From positions 1 through 27,807 of the forward strand of contig BJOX01000362.1 of NCBI GenBank assembly GCA_009731375.1: a stretch of DNA of 27,807 nt, read 5' to 3'. Below the pieces are notes generated by a model. That model was not told where the DNA came from, did no database searches, and saw nothing but the letters and a program-made list of their open reading frames with translations. The translations under genes and the position numbers were made by a program. This document shows, one piece after another, positions 17,052 through 26,231 of this stretch. The DNA is from Paulinella micropora. Taxonomy: Eukaryota; Cercozoa; Imbricatea; Euglyphida. The first letter of the stretch is position 1. Each line of letters begins with the position of its first letter.

Positions 17052-17112
17052 TCTATACTAAAATTTTTTATTTTTTAGTATTTTTAAAATTAAATATTTA
17101 TTATAATATACA
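17052..17112. promoter_or_regulatory. Divergent promoter region, acidic protein / fiber B
   Basis: 61 bp of AT-rich DNA with TATTATAATATACA ending at the fiber ATG. It contains a short inverted repeat (CTAAAAttttttattTTTTAG). Presumed bidirectional promoter. Confidence 0.4.
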
Positions 17113-20100
17113 ATGGGTAGTCAGTACAAAAGTTTACTCGGCTTGTCAGAAATTGCTGTTGATAGTCTAAACATACTTAACTTAGACTTAACGAACACAA
17201 ACATAGTTGGTCTGAATACAGACAGAGTGCCAGAAGATGCAGACCCCGTAAATCTTTATTACACTGACGACCGATTTGACACACGTCTCGCTTTAAAATC
17301 AACGACGGACATCAAAGAAGGAAAAAATTTATACTATACAGAGCAACGAGTGAGGGAAAACGACGAAGTCAAAGCCTCAACTCAACACAGAAGCAATACT
17401 TCCAATCCGCACCAAACCAGTTTATATAATTTGATAGACACAAACATATTTGCACAAGCGAGCGGACAATACTTAACTTACAACGATGTAGAAGGCAAAT
17501 GGAAGAATACAGCCCTTGGTTCAATTGATACACTTTCTGATGTAGTCATAACCGCACCAATAGCCACTAATAGTTATCTAACATATAATTCAATAAACTG
17601 GGTAAATAAACCATTTCCGATAAATGTTGATGAATTCGGCAATATTAGTATGGGAAGGAAGAATATAACAGGAGTTAATTTACTAAATACCAAAGATGTT
17701 GATGAATGGATATTTGAGCATCAAGATAATAATGATAAAGTTTCAGCGAGTGGAAGCATAGATAGCCACAGCGATGTGACAATATCAGGCTTCCCAGTAG
17801 ATAGCCAATTACTCATTTATAGCACGGGGCAATGGAGAAACACCACACCACCCTTTCTTAGATTAGACGGGAGGACGGGATATGGGCGGTTTTGCTATTT
17901 CAGAGGCTTCTACGTATAATGGAATTAATCTCGCAAATCTCGCAGTTGATCGTTCGGTGGTTAAACTAACAGGAGACCAAACCATAGGAGGAATTAAAAC
18001 ATTCAGCAACATAATAAATGCTAGTGCGGGTATTGATATGAAAAGCCAAAGCATAACAAATATTAATCTTGTTGATGGTGTGGATGTTTCTGTCCTTGAT
18101 ACTTCGGTGGTTAAACTAACAGGAGACCAAACCATAGGAGGAACAAAAAATTTACATCAACTTTAGAAGTAAGTGGTTCATCCAATCCTACTACTTTTGA
18201 CTGCATCGGTATAGCATTTGATACAAAAATAGGAAATGATTGCAGCACAAAAAACAGCAACAGCGACCTGGTATCCGATACAAATATCTGGTTCGTATGT
18301 TGAGTTATATTCAGGTAATACTTTAATTATAACTGCAACTGGAACAACATTAAGTTTGAATAACAACAAAATAACAAACTTAGCCGACCCTTCCGCTTCA
18401 ACAGATGGAGCAAATAAAAGTTATGTTGATACAAAAGACTGGCAAAATATGAAACTAACAGGAAACCAAACAATAGCAGGAATTAAGACATATAGCAGTG
18501 GTGTTGAAATAACTGGAAATTCAATAAATTCAACAACAAAGGGAACATTCATTGTTTTCAATTCTACCAGTAATATCGGGTCAATTGCTAGTTTGGATAT
18601 GAAAACTGCAACATATTACAACTTTGAACTTTTTGCGAAAAAAATAAGTTTTATTATTGACGGGACGATTGTTTCGTGGTTTAATGCTACTGGCTTAGAT
18701 TGTAATAGTAGTCGGATTGTTAATCTGGGTGCACCACAAAATGCGAATGAAGCGGTAAATAGGCAATATCTGGATGACAATTGTGTGAAACTAACAACAG
18801 ACCAAACAATAACAGGAAGTAAAACATTCAACGGGACGAGCACTACGATAAAATATCTAACTCTAACACAAACGGCTGATTTTAATAATCAAGTTATCAT
18901 TAATGGTGGAAATATAACATATAATGGGGCGAATATTAAACCAAAATGGAGGAGATATATTCTTTTCACAGACATCAGGTGATTATCAATATTTCTTATT
19001 TACTCTAAATACTGCTACAAGTGGAACCGCGAACCAACGAAGTTATGTATTTACGAATGTAGCATTTGATGCGAAAGGGGCGGGACTTTATATTTCAAAA
19101 CTTTTGGATAATAAAAGTGCTTCATCTGACATTGTCCGTTTTAACAATGCTGGCGGTATGCGGTTTTATGGTGCTTTGGATATGAATTCAAACAACATAA
19201 CAAATGGTGGAACAATAACGGGAACAACAATTAGTTCAACCGCAGGAATAACTACAACTACATTAACGGCGAGCGGATTATTAACAGCAGATGGCGGTTG
19301 CAAGTTATCTATTCAAAATAAAGTAAATGGAGGAAATGGACAGGGTATATTTCTGTGGGATACAGACAACGCAGGATGGGGGATTTATATGGCTCAGCCA
19401 GGGGCAGGTAAAAGTCTATCTGGAGGGTCTGCGGTTGCAGGCAACGATATTTCAGGCTTTGCTATAAGATTTAGGTCTGGTTTTGCTTCGGCAGATGGTT
19501 TTGTGTGGGAAAATTCTAATGAGCAATTGTTAATGTCATTAAATGGGGCAAACGGAACTTTATGGACAAAAGGATTGATAACGGCAAATGCGGGGATTAC
19601 ATACTCTGGGTTGCTAACGACCACAACTACCAATGGAGCGAAAATAGGAATTCAAGGACAAACAGACGGGACGAATGCGAGAGGAATATTTATTTGGGAT
19701 ACTGGTGATTCGGCATGGGGGATTTATATGTCTCAGTCTGGAGCAAATAAACCATTAAGTGGAGGAACAGCACCAGCAGGAGGAGTAGGCGGAGGATTAA
19801 CTTCTTATGCTATTAGATTTAGAGTGAATAATTCTTCAACGAGTGGGCTCATATGGGAGAATAGTTCAAATACTGCTTTAATGTCTTTGAAAGCAAGCGA
19901 TGGACAATTATGGGTGTTGCCTAATCCAATTCAATATTCAGACAGGAGAAAAAAAGAAGATATAAAGGAATGCTTAGGCTTAGATTTTATTAATAAGTTA
20001 AATCCAGTCTGCTATCGTATGATTGATGACAACAAGAAATGTAGGACTGGCTTAATAGCACAAGAATTAGAGGACATACTAACAAAAATGGATATGCTAG

Positions 20101-20387
20101 ATTTTCGCGGTTTTATAAAAGAAACAATTATGGTTCCGTGTCCAAAGCAAAGAAAAGAATGCAAATTGAAAGGTGTGAGTGTTAATCCAGAAGATGTTGA
20201 ATGTGTTGATAGTGGTGATGTCGGTTATGGTATAGGTTATTCCGAGTTTATCGCCCCGTTAATTAAAGCGGTTCAACAATTATCAGAAAAGTTAGTTAAT
20301 TTAGAAAAAGAAAATAAAACTTTACTTAATATATTACAAGACCAAGCAAACCAATTAGCAGAAATCAGAGCAGTCGTTTTCCCTTGA
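17113..20387 (+). pseudogene. Fiber / S74-chaperone protein, unit B (full length, multiple frameshifts)
   Basis: Complete fiber gene of about 1090 codons. N-terminal anchor-like region (MGSQYKSLLGLSEIAVDSLN), then stalk repeats (VVKLTGDQTIGGIKTFS and variants near 17955, 18105, 18455, 18785). A distal part has two tandem domains of about 95 residues (GIFLWDTDNAGWGIYM and GIFIWDTGDSAWGIYM), then the S74 chaperone from 19938 (SDRRKKEDIKE) and a coiled-coil end shared with unit A. Frame changes occur near 17865, 18150, 18235 and 18930 (2-bp loss relative to A). The stalk is about 94% identical to unit A over about 275 bp compared by eye, but the distal domains and S74 core differ strongly. Its stop TGA is the first three bases of module M2. 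Confidence 0.88.
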
Positions 20388-20528
20388 TATTTATCAACTA
20401 CACTCTCGTTGCTACCGCAACTCCCGTTTGTTGATAAACATCGTAAAAGAATAATATTTTGTATTAAAAAAAACGATGTTTTAGAATAAGTGAAAGTGCG
20501 GAGCACGAAACGCAATTCTAAAATATCA
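20385..20528. repeat. Cloverleaf intergenic module M2
   Basis: 144 bp between the fiber and membrane-protein genes of unit B. The first 59 nt are identical to M1, including both left hairpins. The right arm has GTGC-GGA-GCAC. TGA at 20385-20387 is the fiber stop, and the last A (20528) is the A of the next ATG. Unit A has no module here; its two genes overlap instead. Confidence 0.85.
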
Positions 20529-20877
20529 TGTCTAATAATACAACTAGACTTCACAGACCACCACCTATTATGGATATGGATGGCGAACTAACTCCCGAAT
20601 AAAAGTCTCGTGTTCTTGAAGTAGAACTAAAGACTGAGGAAAAAAAAAGTAGAGCACGAATTGGAAGATAACTGGAATTGTTGTTGTATAAAAAACAGAC
20701 CAAGCGACAACCGACTTATTAAATACTTATTTCAAATGGGTATCATCCTTGCCATTATAACCCTTTGTATCGTAAGGATAACCGAATGTCAGTTGTGAAA
20801 CTGGAAACACTTATGTCGGACTTATAAGTTTATTAATAGGGATTGTGCTTCCTAGCCCTTCTTCATCCAAAAAGTAA
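20528..20877 (+). pseudogene. Two-helix membrane protein, unit B (broken)
   Basis: Homolog of 2737-3081. It begins MSNNTTRLHRPPP. An in-frame TAA follows GELTPE where unit A has Leu, an extra A in an A run near 20640-20650 shifts the frame, and a further frame change lies near 20795. Both hydrophobic segments and the LPSPSSSKK end remain recognisable in pieces. The N-terminal residues differ from unit A, consistent with replacement of the 5' end by module M2. Confidence 0.75.
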
Positions 20878-20878
20878 A

Positions 20879-21456
20879 TTAAATACCAAACACTGATAAA
20901 CCAAGCATATTGTCATAATGAATTTCAGATTTTACATGTTTCTGAATGCTATCTTTTCTAACACTTCTTCCACATTCACATTGAATTATTGCTGAATTTC
21001 GCAACCTATTTTTTTCAAGAAGACTTTCCTTATTTTTTCATAATATTCATTTTGCTTTTCTGTTATGTATTCTTTATTTTCATCTCTCCAGATTTTGTTT
21101 ATGTGCTTAAAATAATCTTTCTTTTCTTCACGATATTCATTTTTTGTTCGTCCAGCAATATTTGTATTGACACATTTTTTTGTTTTTCTAATCCATTCTC
21201 CTTCTTGCTTTCTTAGTTGATTTACATTATCACACGGATAATCTTCAAGTAATTCAATGTAAGCACCTTCATATTATAATATTTCAAAACTACTTATGTT
21301 ATTGAATTTTCCGTCTTTATATTGTCTATAGTTTTTTCTATGAGCACCAAATCGTTGAGCCAATGTCTATGTAGTTGATCCAATATAAATTTTATCAGTT
21401 TGGTGCGACCTAATCGTATAAATTTTTCCTTTCTTACAATCTCCAACTCGTGGCAT
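20879..21456 (-). pseudogene. GIY-YIG endonuclease 2 (decayed)
   Basis: Reverse-strand remnant that is not visible as a long ORF. From ATG 21456 it reads MPRVGDCKKGKIYTIRSHQ, then KIYIGST, the GIY-YIG core. A TAG follows at about codon 30 and a TAA about 35 codons later, then NTNIAGRTKNEYRE and a helical linker. After another frame change the Cys/His end (CECGRSVRKDSIQKH) appears, with the stop at 20879. It shares architecture with the copy at 15898-16532 but is clearly diverged, so it is not a recent duplicate. It lies between the membrane-protein and Cys-rich genes, which in unit A overlap directly, so unit A shows the uninvaded site. Confidence 0.75.
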
Positions 21457-21496
21457 ATCGTTTGTTATTATTTGTTATTATTATATATCATTATGT

Positions 21497-21757
21497 TTAA
21501 ATAGAATTACATTCATATGTATGTGTCATATACCATCTATTATCGCCAGCACACATTAAAGGCAAAGCCTCATCAAAACTACGACACATATTATTTCCGT
21601 TATTTATGAAAACACACTTAAACCCTGTATCTACCCCTTGCTTTATACAATAAGCACAACTCTCATTCTTTTTTTCGCTTACCCGCGAGTAAAAGTCGCA
21701 GGCAGTCTGCGAAAATATTTTTGTTATTAAAAGGTTTATCATCAGTAATATAATCAT
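21497..21757 (-). CDS. Secreted Cys-rich small protein, unit B
   Basis: 86 residues, intact. Hydrophobic signal-like N-terminus (MIILLMINLLITKIFSQ), then the conserved CDFYSRVSEKKNESCAYC block. All seven Cys of the unit A protein are retained (about residues 20, 34, 37, 48, 58, 69, 83), while the loops between them vary. The ATG overlaps the start of the divergent beta-rich gene (the CATG at 21755-21758 serves both). Conservation of Cys with change elsewhere suggests a selected disulfide-bonded extracellular protein. Function unknown; PSI-like knot only a weak possibility. Confidence 0.75.
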   Translation of the reverse strand: MIILLMINLLITKIFSQTACDFYSRVSEKKNESCAYCIKQGVDTGFKCVFINNGNNMCRSFDEALPLMCAGDNRWYMTHTYECNSI

Positions 21758-22115
21758 GGCTGACTATAAATACCAAAAGATTATTTTTCTGAGCAATGAT
21801 TTTGTTGGAAGCAAAACATTTAATAAAAATATTCAAATGTCATTCACACCGACCAAAATGAATGTCAAGTTTATTCATTATACGAACGACCAGACGGAAA
21901 CCAAAACCAGAATTCTTTATATGGACAGAATTGGAATTATCGGCACATTCGCTGATAGTAATATAGCAAACATTTCAAACCTTAGTTATAATTTAGGTAT
22001 AGTAAATTGGTCAGACGGACAATATACATTTAAAGTCCTTGAAACTGACAGCGGAAATATTGATACAGGAAATTTAGCGGGAAGAATTGTTGTATGCCTA
22101 GAGTTTCTAGGCTGA
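21756..22115 (+). CDS. Small beta-rich protein, unit B
   Basis: 119 residues, intact, collinear with 3385-3747 apart from one residue. Very high identity, with changes mostly silent, for instance within MDRIGIIGTFADS and SGNIDTGNLAGRIVVCLEF. No family recognised; virion role inferred from neighbours. Its TGA stop is also the first three bases of module M3, so the terminal residues differ from unit A (FLG against FVA). Start codon shared in overlap with the divergent Cys-rich gene. Confidence 0.8.
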   Translation: MADYKYQKIIFLSNDFVGSKTFNKNIQMSFTPTKMNVKFIHYTNDQTETKTRILYMDRIGIIGTFADSNIANISNLSYNLGIVNWSDGQYTFKVLETDSGNIDTGNLAGRIVVCLEFLG

Positions 22116-22243
22116 TATTTGTTTCAGACTACGTCTTCAACAAACATCGTAAAACCATTTAATTTCTTGTAAATGAAAAAAACGATGTTTTAGAATAAGA
22201 GAGAGAGAGAGTGCGGAGCACGAAACGCAATTCTAAAATATCA
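22113..22243. repeat. Cloverleaf intergenic module M3
   Basis: 131 bp at the site orthologous to M1. The left hairpin is different in sequence but still paired: GTT-tc-AGAC-tac-GTCT-tc-AAC. The AAACATCG / CGATGTTT and TAGAAT / ATTCTA stems are unchanged. The right loop contains a GA repeat and GTGC-GGA-GCAC. It supplies the TGA of the upstream gene and ends one base before the ATPase ATG. Confidence 0.85.
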
Positions 22244-23058
22244 ATGGAGAAAATTAACAATGTCAAGGTGAAGCCTGTAAAACAAGAGGGGGATGGAAAC
22301 AAAAAGCCAAGTGTTATAAATTATTCAATGAGCCCTATTCAAATATATTTCTACTCGCCCGTAAGAAGAGCGGGAAAACGACAGCACTCTTTGAAATACT
22401 GAAACGGACTACAGACAGAAAAACCCGCATTGTCATTATTGCTTCAACAATTCACAAGGACTACATTTATAAAGCAATGGTTAAGCACTTTAAGAACAGG
22501 GGAAACCCAATGGTAATTTATACCTTTCTTAAATCAGATGGTGTTAATGTCATTGATTATGAGTTAGACAAACTGAACAGACAGGACGAGCAACAGGAAG
22601 GAGAAGTAAAACAGGATAAAGAAGAAATAGAGAAGCCACAATTTTTATACTTTGGAAAGGAAAAGAAAAAAGAAGGAGGTGAGAAGAAAGAGAGACCAAG
22701 TAAGTATATTTCTCCAGAGGTTGTTTTTGTTTTGGACGATTTAGGGAGCGGATTAAGAGACAAGTCCGTAAGTGATTTGTTAAAAAAGAACAGACACTAT
22801 AAAAGTAAGGTTATTATGTCAAGTCAGTATCTGAACGACCTACGGCCAGAAGCCATTAAGCAGTTAGATTATTTGTTAATCTTTCAGGGCCAGTCTCAAT
22901 ACAAAATGGAACTCGTGCATAAACACTTAGATTTATCTTTTGACTTTGATTATTTTCTTCAAAAGTATCACGAGGCTACAAAGGAGAGATTTAACTTTTT
23001 TTATGTTTCAAGTGTAGATGATGAGTTAAGAAAAAACTTCAATTTCAGATTAAAATAA
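22244..23058 (+). pseudogene. A32-like packaging ATPase, unit B (frameshifted)
   Basis: Homolog of 3898-4686. A loss of one A in an A run near 22300-22305 (six in unit A, five here) shifts the frame before Walker A. The correct frame then carries ARKKSGKTT, VVFVLDD and SSQ and continues to 23058 with the C-terminal residues that unit A has lost. The Lys/Glu-rich insert differs in length and sequence from unit A. Most other changes are silent. The lesion here is not shared with A, and A's lesion is not shared here. Confidence 0.85.
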
Positions 23059-23160
23059 AAAAATTTATAAATATAAACAAACTTCGTTTGTGTTATAGCA
23101 AAAATCAATCAATTGATTTTTCTATAATTATTTTTCTGTATTATATATTTCACTATCTTT
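23059..23160. repeat. Hairpins between ATPase and basic-protein genes, unit B
   Basis: ACAAAC-TTC-GTTTGT (23077-23091) and AAAAATCAA-TCAA-TTGATTTTT (23101-23122), extended by TATAG/CTATA to about 23094-23127. Unit A has only AT-rich sequence here with overlapping stop and start, so these hairpins are specific to B. They may be transcript-end signals. Confidence 0.6.
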
Positions 23161-23229
23161 TATGGTAGTTAAAACAACTCGTGTTGAAGTCATCCAACAA
23201 TCGGCAAACGAACAATTAACTCAAGCACA

Positions 23230-23484
23230 ATGGCTGGAGGCAAAAAGAAGACTGGTCGTAAGAAGAAGCAAGGAGGCAAGGGACAGGCTGGCGGTAAAAT
23301 TAACTGGGCCAAGGTAGGTAAGACAGCAATGGCTGTTAATAAATTCCTTCGTGATAACAAGATTATTTCAAAGACTGCGAATGCCCTTGGTGATGTCGGG
23401 GTTCCATATGCGTCTTGTATCGGGACTACCGCTGCAAAACTTGGGTATGGTAGGCAGAGCGGTCGTGGGGCTTTGAAGTTTTAA
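23230..23484 (+). CDS. Small basic virion/core-like protein, unit B
   Basis: 84 residues, intact, same length as the unit A protein from its ATG at 4846. Basic N-terminus MAGGKKKTGRKKKQGGKG, middle AMAVNKFLRDNKIISKTA, then GVPYASCIG and LGYGRQSGRGALKF. An overlapping open frame starting upstream at about 23161 (MVVKTTRVEVIQQSANE) is partly shared with unit A, but its reading phase relative to this gene differs between units, so I do not call it. Likely DNA- or capsid-binding, by composition only. Confidence 0.8.
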   Translation: MAGGKKKTGRKKKQGGKGQAGGKINWAKVGKTAMAVNKFLRDNKIISKTANALGDVGVPYASCIGTTAAKLGYGRQSGRGALKF

Positions 23485-23493
23485 TAATATTTT

Positions 23494-23662
23494 TGATATT
23501 TTGTTCTGACTTCGTCATCACAAAACATCGATGACCATTATTTTTTTCCAAAATAAAAAAACGATGTTTTAGAATATAAACAAAGTGTTAATATAGCAAA
23601 ATTCGCAGGCGAATTTTTTATAAGCGAGAATGCGAAGCATGAAGCGCCATTCTAAAATATCA
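23494..23662. repeat. Cloverleaf intergenic module M4
   Basis: 169 bp, the longest module. Left hairpin TGT-tc-TGAC-ttc-GTCA-tc-ACA; AAACATCG / CGATGTTT stem; TAGAAT / ATTCTA stem around ATGC-GAA-GCAT, where the others have GTGC/GCAC, a compensated change. It also holds an additional perfect hairpin AATTCGC-AG-GCGAATT. Its right end abuts codons about 12-13 of the coiled-coil gene, whose first residues are missing, while unit A has no module here. Confidence 0.85.
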
Positions 23663-24942
23663 AAGGTAAGACCCCCGCGGATTTATAGAAATAAAAGCGG
23701 CCTTACATTATCCAGAAGGGTAAAAAATATTATCTTAATTTCGGCAAGAAAACAAATGATATGAGCACACTTCAAATTGTTAAGCTTTTTATGAAATACT
23801 TGAGCAGACCAAAAGCAAAGAAAAAAACAAAGAAGGAAGACTTAAGAAAAGTCCAGAGCCTGTCTGAGATTGAGCAGAATACGAGAACAGCAATTCAAGA
23901 CCACTTAGACAAACTCAGAAAGGAAAAGTATGAAGGTATTGAAACCACAGAGAAAAAAGAAAGAAAGGCACGGGAGGATTTAGACAAGGAGAAGAAGAGG
24001 CAAAAAAGAAAAGACATAGCAGATGCTAAGGAAAGACAAGAGATAATGGATAGGGAACACAAAAGAGAACTAGCAGATATTAATGAACGACAAGAACAAA
24101 AAGCCAGAGAACTAAGAAGGGAGCAAAAACTCATAGAAGATGTAAAATATGAAGAAAACAGAAAAAATAGGATACAAGCATTACCACCAGTTCAATATCA
24201 ATATATTATGCCACCACAGCAGGGACAGCCACAAGAACAACAGGCACAGCCAGAGGTAAAAGTTAAGCCAAATAAAGAATTTGAAGACAATAAAAAATTA
24301 ATCACAAATTCTGGAGTTTTTACTCAAGCAGATATAGATAATTGGGATCCTAGTAAAATACAAAGTATAGCAGAAAGAATAAAAGAATTTCAAAAGCAAC
24401 AAATAACAATAGATGATATGAAAAAAATGCTAGGAGCACATGAAGCATTAAATAAAAATATAGGAAACCAACTAGAGGAGGCTGAATACAAAGCAATCTT
24501 AAAGAATGGATTGTCGAATAGTAATATTGAGAAAAAACTTACTATTAAAATTCTTGGTGAAGCATTAAGGGATAAACTTAGAAATGAAGGCCACGATGTT
24601 AAAGGTTGGAACCAAAGAGCATCATGGATAATAGACAAAATTGTAGAACATAAAATAGATGTAGGACAAAAGAAGGACGAAGTAAAAAAGAAACTCGCAG
24701 AATATTTGGGATTACAAACGGGAACTGGTTTAGAAGATTTGATTAATAAAGTGTTTTCCGTAGAAAACATTAAAAAAGTATTTATCACGAAAAGAATGGG
24801 TTCATTCAATGAGAAAAAAAGATTTGTTAATGCTCTTATAAATAAATATAGAAATGAGCAACAGCCAGAGCAACCACAGCAACCAGAGTCACAGCCTGAG
24901 CCACCACCAATGTACCATGTCGCAACTTCAAATCTGTGCTAA
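23663..24942 (+). pseudogene. Coiled-coil / protease-N-terminal fusion, unit B (both ends lost)
   Basis: Homology to the unit A coiled-coil gene starts at AAGGTAAGACCCCCG directly after module M4, lacking the ATG and first codons; a deletion near 23700 also shifts the frame. From 23761 (MSTLQIVKLFMKYLSRP) the frame is open for 393 codons. It holds the charged helix (KERQEQKARELRREQK), a Pro/Gln linker (YIMPPQQGQPQEQQ) and then, without a stop, the region that in A precedes the protease (GLEDLINKVFSVENIKK). It ends in a Pro/Gln repeat and breaks off at about 24905; the last 13 or so residues (MYHVATSNLC) come from flanking DNA. No catalytic protease domain remains. Confidence 0.75.
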
Positions 24943-25831
24943 TTTTTCCCAAGTCATAGATGCCCCAAAAATTTCCGAGTAACGAGGAAAATTTCCTACC
25001 CCGTAAACTATGTTTTTATTAGCGACTCCAATGTTACCGTGACTCAATATTTAATAATATAATAACTGTCTAACGAGCTGTAGAATGAGAAATACCTAAC
25101 GTAGAAGGGACTCCGTACTCTCCAAGCCAAGGATAACTGAACAGACCGGAATATCGGGTAATGCCATTATATACCGGGTGGGCCGGCATAGATGTACCAG
25201 ACAGGCAGATAATTACAGATATTGTGTCTTTGTTCATATATATCATGTTATTTCAGTGTGTTCATTTTTTTCCACCCTACCAGTAATCTCTCGTCTATGG
25301 TGCACTGGCAAATTCCACCTTTTACAAAAGCAATTTCCCTTTTTACCCATATCAACTCGTAATTTTCACACTTTGACCGTAGTGTGACTACCAACGTTTC
25401 CATTTTAACACAACCACATCCGTAACTACACAACAAAACGAACCGAAACTAGTCTTGCAACACGACTTCCTCACAACCTTCGTCGTGAGCATATCGCACA
25501 AACCTTGGCAACTAAGCACACACCAAAAACCCTTTACCCTTACCTTTGTCCTTACCCTCAAACTTAAACTTAAACCGTTGCACTTACTTAACGTTTGGCA
25601 AAGGGGTGAGCACGGTCACTCGAGGTCTGGTAAACCCCTGTTATTAAATGACTATTCTTGGAAATTTTAGAGTACCACTCTACGGGAAGCGCTGTTAAAT
25701 TTATAAATTTATACTACCGGATAGATAAGTAGCAAATAGTTCAAGTTGATCATGCCTTTTGATAGGTCAGTACAGATGGATACGTTATCATATATATTAT
25801 TTTTATATAATTTATGGCTACTTACGTGATC

Positions 25832-25858
25832 ATATATATATATATATATATATATATC
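25832..25858. repeat. (AT)n microsatellite
   Basis: About 13 AT units in the host flank. Confidence 0.9.
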
Positions 25859-26231
25859 AATACGTAAAGCAATATTATATGTGCATAATGACCATACCAG
25901 ACGGTATACGTACCTGCGTCACATATTAATACATAATGTTACTCAACATAGCATACTACAGGGGGTGCGTAGGACCTCATCCCGGGAGTCTTCTCGTCGA
26001 CCAGGCCTAGCTTGACTGGGGGGAGCTGCCCTATATGTAATCTAGTTGATGCATACTTGCCCCGGCAAGCCGGGTAGCCACAATCGACATAACCTCTTGG
26101 AGAGAGTGAGGGTAAGAGTGAGGTAAGAGTGAGTAATATTATTATGTTTTAAGTCTGTGTTTTTATAATTTTCACAGAATAGATGTATTCAAGTTAGGAC
26201 CTACAGTTAATTTAATAATTTACTTTGATCC

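Noticed and set aside
3751-23662. Modules M1-M4 as a CRISPR array or tRNA genes
   Set aside because: They are dispersed, not spaced repeats, and the cloverleaf lacks tRNA box A/B sequences, anticodon-loop layout and acceptor features.
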